DNA from: Cellulomonas taurus
GTDB lineage: Bacteria > Actinomycetota > Actinomycetes > Actinomycetales > Cellulomonadaceae
Direction of reading: 5' to 3'
NCBI RefSeq assembly: GCF_012931845.1
Contig: NZ_CP051884.1
Span: 744,001-808,000, forward strand
DNA: 64,000 bases
The number at the start of each line of letters is the position of its first letter. Position 1 is the first letter of the stretch. The position numbers were made by a program, and so were the translations under genes. Shown here piece by piece: positions 9,319 to 18,767 of the stretch. The notes beneath the pieces are model-generated. The model saw only the letters and a list, made by a program, of their open reading frames with translations. It had not been told where the DNA came from and did not search any database.

Positions 9319-9537
9319 TCAGCGGCGTGGCCGGGGGACGAGCTTGCCGATGGCGATCTCGGACCCCGGCACCCGCACGTCGCCGTGCCGCCGGGTGCGG
9401 AGCAGGACACCGTCGTCGTCCACCGCGAGCAGGTCGCCCACCACGTCGGTGAACAGGTGGCTGTCACCCGCCGGGAGTCGGCGTCGGACCATCGCCCTCG
9501 ACCCCACCGGCCAGGTGCGCCAGAGGTCCTCGGCCAT
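9319..9537 (-). CDS. Small SH3-like protein beside fdxA
   Basis: 72 aa, MAEDLWRTWPVGSRAMVRRR at the start, then TDVVGDLLAVDDDGVLLRTRRHGDVRVPGSEIAIGKLVP. This pattern (G-R-V-V-R-R, T-D-V-x-G, alternating hydrophobics, V-P, K-x-V-P) matches, from memory, the N-terminal SH3-like domain found fused to GNAT acetyltransferases of the Rv0428c type. Here it stands alone: the stop at 9319 follows directly and no acetyltransferase domain is present. The ATG at 9537 lies 109 bp from the divergent fdxA start. Function unknown. Confidence 0.7.
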   Translation of the reverse strand: MAEDLWRTWPVGSRAMVRRRLPAGDSHLFTDVVGDLLAVDDDGVLLRTRRHGDVRVPGSEIAIGKLVPRPRR

Positions 9538-9646
9538 GGTCGTCTCCTCGCCGCGTCGTGAACCGTGCCGGTGAGCGATACTAGGCCGAGCTGACCTGAA
9601 CGAACGTGCGACCGCCCGGCTGTCGAGGGCGTGTGGAGGACAAGTC

Positions 9647-9973
9647 GTGACCTATGTGATCGCCCAGCCCTGTGTGGATGTCAAGGACAAGGCCTGCATC
9701 GAGGAATGCCCGGTCGACTGCATCTACGAGGGCAAGCGCTCGCTCTACATCCACCCGGACGAGTGCGTGGACTGTGGCGCGTGCGAGCCGGTGTGCCCGG
9801 TGGAGGCGATCTACTACGAGGACGACGTCCCGGAGCAGTGGTCCGAGTACTACAAGGCCAACGTCGAGTTCTTCGACGGGATCGGCTCGCCCGGGGGCGC
9901 CGCCAAGATGGGCCAGATCGAGAAGGACCACCCGGTGATCGCCACCCTTCCGCTGCAGGTGCACGGCGACTGA
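9647..9973 (+). CDS. fdxA: 7Fe-type ferredoxin FdxA
   Basis: 108 aa. Electron carrier with one [3Fe-4S] and one [4Fe-4S] cluster. Cysteines occur in CVDVKDKACIEECPVDC at the N-terminus and in CVDCGACEPVCPVEA near residue 42, which is the arrangement of the actinobacterial FdxA/FdxC proteins. The C-terminal extension (EYYKANVEFFDGIGSPGGAAKMG) is also typical. GTG start with GGAGGA ending 6 nt upstream. The stop codon overlaps the dapC start (TGATG), as in other actinobacteria where this ferredoxin gene is paired with the aminotransferase. Confidence 0.95.
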   Translation: MTYVIAQPCVDVKDKACIEECPVDCIYEGKRSLYIHPDECVDCGACEPVCPVEAIYYEDDVPEQWSEYYKANVEFFDGIGSPGGAAKMGQIEKDHPVIATLPLQVHGD

Positions 9974-11094
9974 TGGGTCTGTTCACCGCCGCCCTGCCGG
10001 ACTTCCCCTGGGACACCCTGACCCCGTTCGCCGAGCGCGCCCGCGCGCACCCGGACGGCATCGTCGACCTGTCGGTGGGGACCCCGGTCGACCCGACGCC
10101 GGAGCTGGTGCGGCGTGCCCTGGCCGAGGCGGCCGACTCGCCGGGCTACCCGCAGACCTGGGGCACCCCCGCGCTGCGCTCGGCGGTGACCGACTGGTTC
10201 GCGCGTCGTCGTGGCGTGCCGGGGCTGGACCCGGCCGGGGTGTTGCCCACGGTCGGATCCAAGGAGATGGTCGCGCTGCTGCCGGCGCTGCTGGGTCTCG
10301 GCGACGGCGACCTGGTGCTGCACCCGGCCGCCGCGTACCCGACCTACGACGTCGGCGCGCGACTGGCCGGTGCGACGCCGGTGCCGACCAGCGACCCGGT
10401 GGCGGTGCTCACCGGTCCGGAGGGGCCGCGGGTCCGGCTGGTCTGGCTGAACTCGCCGGGCAACCCGGACGGCAGCGTGCTGGGCGTGGACCAGCTGCGC
10501 GCCGTGGTGGAGGCGGCCCGAGCCGTCGGCGCCGTGGTGGCCTCCGACGAGTGCTACGCCGAGCTGCCCTGGGCCGCGCCGTGGGTCACCGACGGCGTGC
10601 CGAGTCTGCTGGACCCCCGGGTCTGCGGCGGCGACCACGGTGGCCTGCTGGTGCTCTACTCGCTGTCCAAGCAGTCGAACCTGGCCGGGTACCGGGCGGC
10701 CTTCGCCGCGGGCGACCCGGAGCTGATCGCCGGTCTGCTGGCCACCCGCAAGCACGCCGGGATGATCGTGCCGGGGCCGGTGCAGGCCGCGATGACCGTG
10801 GCCCTGGGCGACGACACGCATGTCGCCGAGCAGCGCGAGCGGTACCGGAGCCGCCGGGACACGCTGCTGCCCGCACTGACCGCCGCCGGCTACCGGCTGG
10901 AGGGCTCGGAGGCCGGGCTGTACCTGTGGGTGACCGCCGACGACGACTGCTGGGTGACCGTCGAACGACTGGCCGAGCGGGGCATCCTGGTCGCGCCGGG
11001 ATCGTTCTACGGCGCGCCACGGCATGTGCGGGTGGCGCTCACCGGCACCGACGAGCGGATCGCGACCGCCGCGGAGCGCCTGACCAGCATGTGA
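9973..11094 (+). CDS. dapC: Succinyldiaminopimelate aminotransferase DapC
   Basis: 373 aa, class I/II PLP-dependent aminotransferase. It converts N-succinyl-2-amino-6-oxopimelate to N-succinyl-diaminopimelate in lysine and peptidoglycan precursor synthesis. The PLP lysine is in SLSKQSNLAGYR, the substrate-side WGTPALRSAVTDWFARR and NSPGNPDGSVLG are typical, and FDLSVGTPVDPTP-like residues are near the start. The ATG at 9973 overlaps the fdxA stop by one base. Together with dapD and dapE within 5 kb it covers three steps of the succinylase DAP branch. Confidence 0.93.
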   Translation: MGLFTAALPDFPWDTLTPFAERARAHPDGIVDLSVGTPVDPTPELVRRALAEAADSPGYPQTWGTPALRSAVTDWFARRRGVPGLDPAGVLPTVGSKEMVALLPALLGLGDGDLVLHPAAAYPTYDVGARLAGATPVPTSDPVAVLTGPEGPRVRLVWLNSPGNPDGSVLGVDQLRAVVEAARAVGAVVASDECYAELPWAAPWVTDGVPSLLDPRVCGGDHGGLLVLYSLSKQSNLAGYRAAFAAGDPELIAGLLATRKHAGMIVPGPVQAAMTVALGDDTHVAEQRERYRSRRDTLLPALTAAGYRLEGSEAGLYLWVTADDDCWVTVERLAERGILVAPGSFYGAPRHVRVALTGTDERIATAAERLTSM

Positions 11095-11267
11095 GGCGGG
11101 TCACACCACCCGGTCTCGCCTCGGGATGGTCGCGGCCCCACACGTCACGTACGGTGCTGGCGGGCCGTCACCCGGCCACCGGGCGAGGCGCCGCAACGTA
11201 GCCGCAGCCGTACCCCGCTCCGGGCGATCTGATCGTCGCCCGACCACCCCGCCCGAGGAGGAGCGCC

Positions 11268-12535
<1,268 letters not shown>

Positions 12536-12560
<25 letters not shown>

Positions 12561-13441
12561 CCGGCCAGGGTGACCGCGACCGTCCCGTCCGCCACGGGCG
12601 CGGCGGCGGTCACCCAGCCGTCGGCCTCCCGATCCCAGAGCTGGTCGCCGACCTGTACGTCGACCACCTGCTGATCGGCCGCCACCGCGACGGCCCACTG
12701 GGCCACTGCCCACCCCGAGCGGGCGGGGTCGCCCCCGGAGGCGGTGGTCAGGGCGTCGGTGGACAGCAGCATCCGGCTGCCGTCACCGGTGCCGTCGACG
12801 GTGGCGACCACCGCGCTGCCGAAGTCGCGTTGCACCCGCTGGCCGAAGGTCTCCGGCGAGCCCGGTCCGTCGGTGGGGGACAGGTCGCAGGTGAGGGCGG
12901 CGGTCGACCATCCGGTGAGGGCCGAGGCCCACGCCCGGGCGCGCGGCTCGTGCTGGGCGTAGGCGTCCGGGAAGCCCGAGCGCTGCACCGCCTGGGCGGC
13001 CTCGGTCACCTCCATCTCGGTGTAGCCGCTGACGTCGGCCAGGCCCTCGTAGAACTTCCCGGTCGCGTACACCGGGTCCATGATCTGCTCGACGGTGCCC
13101 CAGCCCTGCGACGGTCGCTGTTGGAACAGCCCGATCGAGTCGCGGTCGCCGTAGTCGATGTTGATCAGCCGGGACTCCTGCAGCGCGGTGGCCAGGCCGA
13201 TGGTGGCGGCACGGGCCGGCATGCCGCGCTCCATCGACGTGACGGCGATCAGCGCCGCGTTGTCGGCCTGCGCCGTCGACAGCTCCCACGAGGTGCCGTC
13301 GTTCACGGCCACGCACCGGTTGCTCGCGGTGTCGGCGGTGCTCGCCTGCCGGATCAGCCACAGCCCGGCTGCGACCGCCGCGACCAGCAGCACCAGGGCG
13401 GTCAGCCCCGCACAGCCCAGCCGGTTGCCGCGTCGGGACAT
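12536..13441 (-). CDS. Membrane-anchored protein with a lysozyme-like segment, function unknown
   Basis: 301 aa. A single N-terminal transmembrane helix (about residues 10-30) places the rest outside. The middle portion, GLATALQESRLINIDYGDRDSIGLFQQRPSQGWGT, resembles the E-S...G-L-F-Q-x-R core of lytic-transglycosylase-like folds: the Glu in LQES is in the position of a catalytic acid. Related actinobacterial proteins are often labelled 'heavy metal transporter' in databases, which the sequence does not support. Its start overlaps the dapD stop by one base (TGATG), so it is coupled to dapD; the 3' end overlaps gltA by 25 bp. Peptidoglycan hydrolysis is possible but not shown. Confidence 0.75.
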
Positions 13442-14382
13442 CAGTTCGCGTGCAGGGCGGCGTTCAGGGTGATGCCGGTGCCGGAGCGTGCGACGACCTC
13501 GACGCCACCGGTCAGCGAGTTGCGGCGGAACAGCAGCCCGTTCACCCCGGACAGCTCGCGGGCCTTCACCACGGTGCCCGCCGCGTCGCCACCGACGAGG
13601 GTCACCTTGGTGCCGGCTGTGACGTAGAGGCCGGCCTCGATCACGCAGTCGTCGCCCAGGGCGATGCCCAGACCGGCGTTCGCGCCCAGCAGGGACCGCT
13701 CACCGATCGAGACGACCTCGCGCCCGCCGCCGGACAGCGTGCCCATGATCGACGCGCCGCCACCGATGTCCGACCCCTCGCCGACCACCACACCGGCGGA
13801 GATCCGACCCTCCACCATCGAGGTGCCGAGCGTCCCGGCGTTGAAGTTCACGAAGCCCTCGTGCATGACGGTGGTGCCCGGTGCCAGGTGGGCACCCAGC
13901 CGCACCCGGTCGGCGTCGGCGATCCGGACCCCGGTGGGCAGCACGTAGTCGACCATCCGCGGGAACTTGTCCACGCCGAAGACGGTGATCCGCTGGCCCG
14001 AGACCAGGTGCCGGGCGCGGACCTCCTCGAAGCGGTCCACCGCGCAGGGCCCGCGGTCGGTCCACACCACGTTGGGCAGCACCCCGAAGATGCCGTCCAG
14101 GTTCAGGCCGTGCGGCTGCACCAGACGGTGGGAGAGCAGGTGCAGGCGCAGGTAGGCGTCGGCGGTGCTCGTGGGGGCGGTGTCCAGGTCGATCACGGTG
14201 CGCACCAGCTCGATCCGGACGCCGCGCAGCGGGTCCTCGCCCTCCGCGGCACGGAAGGCGGGCGCCACGGCGTCGTCCTGGGGCTCACCGAGTGTCGGCT
14301 CGGGGTACCAGCTGTCCAGCACACTGCCGTCGGCAGCGATCGTGGCAAGGCCCCAGCCCCAGGCGGTTCGCATCGCGGTCAT
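13441..14382 (-). CDS. dapD: Tetrahydrodipicolinate N-succinyltransferase DapD
   Basis: 313 aa. Transfers succinyl from succinyl-CoA to 2,3,4,5-tetrahydrodipicolinate. The C-terminal half is a left-handed beta helix made of hexapeptide repeats ([60 protein letters not shown]), as in the actinobacterial DapD subgroup. The ATG lies 42 bp from the divergent dapE start, and TAGGCT (14390-14395 on this strand) ends 7 nt before it, suggesting a leaderless mRNA. The next gene on this strand is translationally coupled. Confidence 0.95.
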   Translation of the reverse strand: MTAMRTAWGWGLATIAADGSVLDSWYPEPTLGEPQDDAVAPAFRAAEGEDPLRGVRIELVRTVIDLDTAPTSTADAYLRLHLLSHRLVQPHGLNLDGIFGVLPNVVWTDRGPCAVDRFEEVRARHLVSGQRITVFGVDKFPRMVDYVLPTGVRIADADRVRLGAHLAPGTTVMHEGFVNFNAGTLGTSMVEGRISAGVVVGEGSDIGGGASIMGTLSGGGREVVSIGERSLLGANAGLGIALGDDCVIEAGLYVTAGTKVTLVGGDAAGTVVKARELSGVNGLLFRRNSLTGGVEVVARSGTGITLNAALHAN

Positions 14383-14389
14383 GACCGAA

Positions 14390-14395
14390 AGCCTA
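14390..14395 (-). promoter_or_regulatory. Leaderless-type -10 of dapD
   Basis: TAGGCT read on the minus strand, 7 nt before the dapD ATG. Confidence 0.5.
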
Positions 14396-14409
14396 CGGTG
14401 CGGTCGGAC

Positions 14410-14415
14410 TAGGGT
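14410..14415 (+). promoter_or_regulatory. Leaderless-type -10 of dapE
   Basis: TAGGGT, 8 nt before the dapE ATG and 14 bp from the opposing dapD -10, so the two promoters overlap back to back. Confidence 0.5.
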
Positions 14416-14423
14416 CGGGGACC

Positions 14424-15500
14424 ATGACTGCCGTCCTGGACCTGAACGCCGATCTGACGACGCTGACCGCGCAACTGTGCGACCTCCGCTCGGTCAGCGG
14501 CGAGGAGCGGGCGTTGGCGGACGCGATCGAGACCGCGCTGCGCGCGCTGCCGCACCTGACAGTCGACCGCGACGGCGACGCGGTGGTCGCCCGGACCGAG
14601 CTGGGTCGCAAGAGCCGGGTCGTGATCGCCGGGCACATCGACACGGTCCCGGTCGCCGACAACCTGCCCACCCGGGTGGAGCAGGGCGTGCTGTGGGGTC
14701 GCGGCACGGTGGACATGAAAGGTGGCGTGGCGGTGCAGCTCGCCCTCGCCGCCGAGCTCGTGGCCCCCAGCCGCGACCTGACCTGGGTTTTCTACGACCA
14801 CGAGGAGGTCGACGCCTCGCTGAACGGTCTGGGCCGGATCGCCCGGAACCACCCGGAGTGGCTGGCCGCGGACTTCGCTGTGCTGTGCGAACCCTCAGAC
14901 GGGGGCATCGAAGGGGGCTGCAACGGCACCCTGCGGGCCGAGGTCGAGGTGCCCGGGATCGCCGCGCACTCCGCCCGCGCCTGGACCGGCCGCAACGCGA
15001 TCCACGACACCGCCGAGGTGCTGAACCGCCTGGCCGCCTACACCCCGGCCGAGGTCGAGGTGGATGGTCTGGTCTACCGCGAGGGGATGAACGCGGTGCT
15101 CATCTCCGGCGGCGTCGCCACCAACGTGATCCCCGACCGCACCGTGGTCACCGTGAACTACCGGTTCGCGCCCGCCCGCTCGGTCGACGAGGCCGAGGCG
15201 CACGTCCGGGAGCTGTTCGACGGCTTCACGGTGCGGATCACCGACTCGGCCGCCGGCGCCCGCCCGGGGCTGGACGACCCGATCGCCGCCGACTTCGCCG
15301 CCGCCGTGCTGGCGGTCACCGGTGGGGTGCCCGCCCCCAAGTACGGCTGGACCGACGTGGCGCGGTTCTCCGCCCTGGGCATCCCGGCGGTGAACTTCGG
15401 CCCGGGCGACCCGCTGCTCGCGCACAAGGACGACGAACGTGTGCCGGTCGAGCAGCTGGGCCAGTGCCGGGACGCGCTGCGGGAGTGGCTGACCCGCTGA
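14424..15500 (+). CDS. dapE: Succinyl-diaminopimelate desuccinylase DapE
   Basis: 358 aa, M20 metallopeptidase family. Hydrolyses N-succinyl-LL-diaminopimelate to succinate and LL-DAP. Metal-site motifs are GHIDTVP (near residue 73), [12 protein letters not shown] and YDHEEVD with the catalytic Glu pair, then [14 protein letters not shown], and a C-terminal His in LLAHKDDE. Length matches the actinobacterial DapE form. It faces dapD across only 41 bp. Confidence 0.94.
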   Translation: MTAVLDLNADLTTLTAQLCDLRSVSGEERALADAIETALRALPHLTVDRDGDAVVARTELGRKSRVVIAGHIDTVPVADNLPTRVEQGVLWGRGTVDMKGGVAVQLALAAELVAPSRDLTWVFYDHEEVDASLNGLGRIARNHPEWLAADFAVLCEPSDGGIEGGCNGTLRAEVEVPGIAAHSARAWTGRNAIHDTAEVLNRLAAYTPAEVEVDGLVYREGMNAVLISGGVATNVIPDRTVVTVNYRFAPARSVDEAEAHVRELFDGFTVRITDSAAGARPGLDDPIAADFAAAVLAVTGGVPAPKYGWTDVARFSALGIPAVNFGPGDPLLAHKDDERVPVEQLGQCRDALREWLTR

Positions 15501-15511
15501 GGTCCGACCCG

Positions 15512-15517
15512 TACAGT
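15512..15517 (+). promoter_or_regulatory. Leaderless-type -10 of the LOG-family gene
   Basis: TACAGT in the 24-bp gap after dapE, ending 7 nt before the ATG at 15525. Confidence 0.5.
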
Positions 15518-15524
15518 CGGGCCC

Positions 15525-16355
15525 ATGAGCGACGACGGCATCTCCGTCCCCGGTACCGGCTACCGCAAGGGTCCGGTGCTGCTGCGCCGGGACCAGATCC
15601 CGACCACCACCACGGATCAGCGTCTGCTGGCGGGCGGTGACGGCGCGAACTGGCTGCACGGCGACCCCTGGCGGGTGATGCGGATCCAGAGCGAGTTCGT
15701 CGAGGGCTTCGGTGCCCTGGCGGAGGTCGGTCCCGCGGTCAGCGTCTTCGGCTCGGCGCGGGTCAAGCCGGAACACCCCGACTTCGCCCTCGCCGAGGAG
15801 GTCGGCCGCCGGTTGGTCGAGGCCGGTTACGCGGTGATCACCGGCGGCGGCCCGGGCATCATGGCCGGCGCGAACAAGGGCGCCTCCGAGGCCGGTGGGC
15901 TGTCCATCGGGCTGGGGATCGAACTGCCCTTCGAGCACGGGATGAACCCCTGGGTCGACCTCGGGGTCAACTTCCGCTACTTCTTCGCCCGGAAGACCAT
16001 GTTCGTGAAGTACGCCGAGGGCTTCATCGTGCTGCCCGGTGGCTTCGGCACCTTCGACGAGTTGTTCGAGGCCCTGACCCTGGTGCAGACGCACAAGGTC
16101 GTCGAGTTCCCGATCGTGCTGGTCGGCACCGACTACTGGCGGGGCCTGCTGGACTGGGCGCGGGGACCGGTGCTGGAGCGCGGCATGATCTCCGAGGCCG
16201 ACCTGGCGCTGATCCGGCTGGTGGACGACCCGGCGGAGGCGGTGCAGATCGTCGCCGACCGCGGGGTGGAGCTGCGGGCCGCCGAACAGGCGGTGCGGGA
16301 GGAGCAGGAGAGCGAGCAGGACGCGGCCGCCGACGCCGCGTACACCGCGGAATGA
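15525..16355 (+). CDS. TIGR00730/LOG family protein, probable nucleoside-5'-monophosphate phosphoribohydrolase
   Basis: 276 aa Rossmann-like protein. The family hallmarks GGGPGIMAGANKGASEAGG and LPGGFGTFDELFE (PGGxGTxxE) are both present, with SVFGSARVKPEH at the N-terminal side. LOG-type enzymes release free base (cytokinin or adenine) from nucleoside 5'-monophosphates. It belongs to the longer group with about 60 extra N-terminal residues and is found beside dapE in actinobacteria, including M. tuberculosis (Rv1205). Exact substrate is not visible from the sequence. The stop overlaps the next ATG. Confidence 0.9.
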   Translation: MSDDGISVPGTGYRKGPVLLRRDQIPTTTTDQRLLAGGDGANWLHGDPWRVMRIQSEFVEGFGALAEVGPAVSVFGSARVKPEHPDFALAEEVGRRLVEAGYAVITGGGPGIMAGANKGASEAGGLSIGLGIELPFEHGMNPWVDLGVNFRYFFARKTMFVKYAEGFIVLPGGFGTFDELFEALTLVQTHKVVEFPIVLVGTDYWRGLLDWARGPVLERGMISEADLALIRLVDDPAEAVQIVADRGVELRAAEQAVREEQESEQDAAADAAYTAE

Positions 16356-17260
16356 CCGGAGTCGACCTGGTGCTCCGCGGCCGGCGCTTCGGCCCGGAGC
16401 ACCCCGTGGTGATGGCCGTGGTGAACCGCACCCCGGACTCGTTCTACGCCGCCGCCCGCTACGACGACGCCGGGGCCGACGACGCGGTCGCCCGGGCCGC
16501 GGACGAGGGCGCCGACCTGGTGGACCTCGGCGGGGTGCGGGCCGGGCGCGGGCCGGAGGTCACCGTCGCCGAGGAGATCGCCCGGGTGGTGCCGTTGGTC
16601 GCACGGGTCCGTCGTCGCCACCCGGACCTGCTGGTCAGCGTGGACACCTGGCGCGCCGAGGTGGCCCGGGCCGCCGCCGACGCCGGGGCCGATCTGTTGA
16701 ACGACACCTGGGCCGGGCACGACCCGGAACTGGTCGAGGTCGCCGCCGAGCTGGGTCTGGGGGTGGTCTGCTCGCACACCGGCGGGCTGCCACCGCGCAC
16801 CGATCCGTTCCGGGTCGTCTACCCGCTGCCCGCCGACGCGCCCGCGGGCACCGACCCGCTGGACGGCGTGCTGCTCGACGTGCTGGACACCCTGCGGACC
16901 GCCGCCGCCCGGGCGGTGTCCCTCGGGGTGCCCCGGGAGTCGGTGCTGGTCGACCCGACCCACGACTTCGGCAAGAACACCTGGCACTCCCTGCACCTGG
17001 TGCGCCGGACCGCGGCGCTGGTCGAGTTGGGCCACCCGGTGCTGGTGGCACTGTCCCGCAAGGACTTCGTCGGGGAGACGCTGGACCTGCCGCCCGAGGA
17101 CCGGTTGGAGGGCACCCTGGCGGCGACGGCGCTCGCCGCCTGGCACGGCGCACGGGTGTTCCGGGCCCACGACGTCCGCGCCACCCGCCGCACGGTGGAC
17201 ATGGTGGCCTCGATCCGGGGTGACCGGCCGCCCGCCCGCGCGATGCGGGGTCTGGTGTGA
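16352..17260 (+). CDS. Dihydropteroate synthase-like protein (FolP2-type)
   Basis: 302 aa TIM barrel of the pterin-binding family. The N-terminal signature reads MAVVNRTPDSFYAAARYDD where catalytic DHPS enzymes have MGIVNVTPDSFSDGG, and the LVSVDTWRAEVARAA and LNDTWAG segments replace the usual SIDTxxxxVA and IND. The C-terminal half retains VALSRKDFVGE (usual S-R-K-x-F) and an R-x-H-D-V motif (FRAHDVRATRR). Actinobacteria often carry a second FolP of this kind beside the LOG gene (Rv1207), reported not to replace genuine DHPS. ATG overlaps the previous stop by 4 bp. Confidence 0.85.
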   Translation: MTGVDLVLRGRRFGPEHPVVMAVVNRTPDSFYAAARYDDAGADDAVARAADEGADLVDLGGVRAGRGPEVTVAEEIARVVPLVARVRRRHPDLLVSVDTWRAEVARAAADAGADLLNDTWAGHDPELVEVAAELGLGVVCSHTGGLPPRTDPFRVVYPLPADAPAGTDPLDGVLLDVLDTLRTAAARAVSLGVPRESVLVDPTHDFGKNTWHSLHLVRRTAALVELGHPVLVALSRKDFVGETLDLPPEDRLEGTLAATALAAWHGARVFRAHDVRATRRTVDMVASIRGDRPPARAMRGLV

Positions 17261-17285
17261 ACAGGGCTGCGCTGGGGGACCTGCT

Positions 17286-18488
17286 GTGAACGGCTCGGCA
17301 CTGGATCCCCGTCGCTGGCCGTGGTGGGTGCAGTGCCTGGCCGTCTACGCCGCCGCCCGGCTGTTCTCCGGGATCGCGTTGGTCGTGGTCGCGGGACACC
17401 AAGCGGCGAACGGGTGGACCGGCGAGCACCCGAGCTACACCGACTACACCGGGCTGATGTGGGACGCGACCTGGTACCGCCAGATCGCCGAGACCGGCTA
17501 CCCGGACACGCTCCCGGTCGGCACCGACGGCCAGGTGGTCCAGAACGCCTGGGCGTTCTTCCCGTTGTTCCCGATGCTGTGTCGCGCGGTGATGGCGGTG
17601 ACCGGTGGGTCGTGGGCGGTGGTCTCCTCGACCCTGGCGCTGCTGCTCGGTGCCGCCGCGATGCCGGTGATCCATCGCCTGATCGAGCGGGGTGCACCCC
17701 GGGCGGTGGCCGCGCGTCCGGGCCTGCCGCTGGCGACCGTGCTGCTGGTCAGCGTGTTCCCGACGTCGGTGGTGCTCCAGGTCGGGTACACGGAGTCGCT
17801 GGCACTGCTGCTGATCGCGCTCACCCTGCTGGCCGTCGTCACCCGGCACTACGGCTGGGCGACGGCCGGGGTGCTGGCCCTGGGGCTGACCCGGGCGGTG
17901 GCGCTGCCGATCGCCGCCGTGGTGCTGGTGCACGCCTGGTCGCGGTGGCGCGAGCACCGGTCGCTGCCCCGTCCCGCCTGGCTGTGGTTGGCGGGATTGA
18001 CGCTCGCCTCGGCGGTCTCCGGGGTGCTGTGGCCGCTGATCTGCGGCTGGGTGACCGGCGTGCCGGATGCCTACCTGCAGACCCAGGGCGCGTGGCGGGG
18101 GAGTCGGCACATCGCCCCCTTCGGCGCCTGGGGGTACATCCTGCCGTTCTGGTTCCACGACGCCTGGCCGCTGGTCGCGGTGGGCATCCTGGTCCTGCTG
18201 GCGGTGGTGCTGCTCGCACCGTCCACCCGGCGGTTGGGTGGTGAGCTGTGGGCCTGGGGTGCCGCCTATCCGCTGTACATCGGTGCCGCGATCGAACCGG
18301 GCAGCAGCCTGGCCCGGTTCCTGCTGCTCGCGTTCCCGCTGGGCGCCGCCACGGTGGGGGTGCTGAGCCGCCCGCGGTGGGCGGCCCGGGTGTGGACCGG
18401 CGCGGTCGTGGTCGTGATGCTCGGACTGCAACTGGTGTGGTTGTGGCAGATCTGGCGGTTCGTCCCACCCTCCGGGTGGCCGCCGTGA
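17286..18488 (+). CDS. PIG-V-like polytopic mannosyltransferase
   Basis: 400 aa integral membrane protein with about nine or more hydrophobic segments. It has the GT-C-type PIG-V pattern: WDATWYRQIAETGYP after the first helix, NAWAFFPLFPML, and YTESLALLLIAL. Such proteins use polyprenyl-phosphate-mannose to mannosylate lipids or glycans at the outer face. A transfer reaction is inferred from the family; the acceptor is unknown. The GTG at 17286 was chosen because it begins just before the first helix; earlier in-frame starts lie inside folP2. It sits 25 bp after the folP2-like gene, so one transcript is likely. Confidence 0.82.
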   Translation: MNGSALDPRRWPWWVQCLAVYAAARLFSGIALVVVAGHQAANGWTGEHPSYTDYTGLMWDATWYRQIAETGYPDTLPVGTDGQVVQNAWAFFPLFPMLCRAVMAVTGGSWAVVSSTLALLLGAAAMPVIHRLIERGAPRAVAARPGLPLATVLLVSVFPTSVVLQVGYTESLALLLIALTLLAVVTRHYGWATAGVLALGLTRAVALPIAAVVLVHAWSRWREHRSLPRPAWLWLAGLTLASAVSGVLWPLICGWVTGVPDAYLQTQGAWRGSRHIAPFGAWGYILPFWFHDAWPLVAVGILVLLAVVLLAPSTRRLGGELWAWGAAYPLYIGAAIEPGSSLARFLLLAFPLGAATVGVLSRPRWAARVWTGAVVVVMLGLQLVWLWQIWRFVPPSGWPP

Positions 18489-18544
18489 GGGTGGCCGTGG
18501 GCCGCTGACCGGCGATGACCCCGCACCTAGTCGGTGCCGTGAAC

Positions 18545-18550
18545 TAGACT
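18545..18550 (+). promoter_or_regulatory. Candidate -10 of the DUF3117 gene
   Basis: TAGACT, giving a leader of about 30 nt with AAGGAG (18575-18580) 8 nt before the ATG. This gene is therefore of the leadered type. Confidence 0.4.
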
Positions 18551-18588
18551 GCTCCCAGGTACAACCACGATCAGAAGGAGTGCCACGC

Positions 18589-18756
18589 ATGGCCGCGATG
18601 AAGCCCAGGACTGGTGATGGTCCCCTCGAGGTGACCAAGGAGGGGCGTGGCATCGTCATGCGGGTTCCGCTGGAGGGCGGCGGCCGACTGGTCGTCGAGC
18701 TGAACGCCACCGAGGCGCAGGAGCTGGGCGAGGCCCTCACCTCCGTCGTCAGCTGA
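18589..18756 (+). CDS. DUF3117 small protein
   Basis: 55 aa, starting MAAMKPRTGDGPLEVTKEGR and ending LVVELNATEAQELGEALTSVV plus Ser. This is the highly conserved actinobacterial DUF3117 protein (Rv1211 in M. tuberculosis), of unknown function. Good Shine-Dalgarno AAGGAG. The leucyl aminopeptidase gene starts 11 bp downstream. Confidence 0.93.
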   Translation: MAAMKPRTGDGPLEVTKEGRGIVMRVPLEGGGRLVVELNATEAQELGEALTSVVS

Positions 18757-18767
18757 CGACCCACCGC

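Noticed and set aside
11141..11267. Possible riboswitch or attenuator in the leader of citrate synthase
   Set aside because: Only a 7-bp stem (around 11221-11242) and no recognised aptamer pattern.
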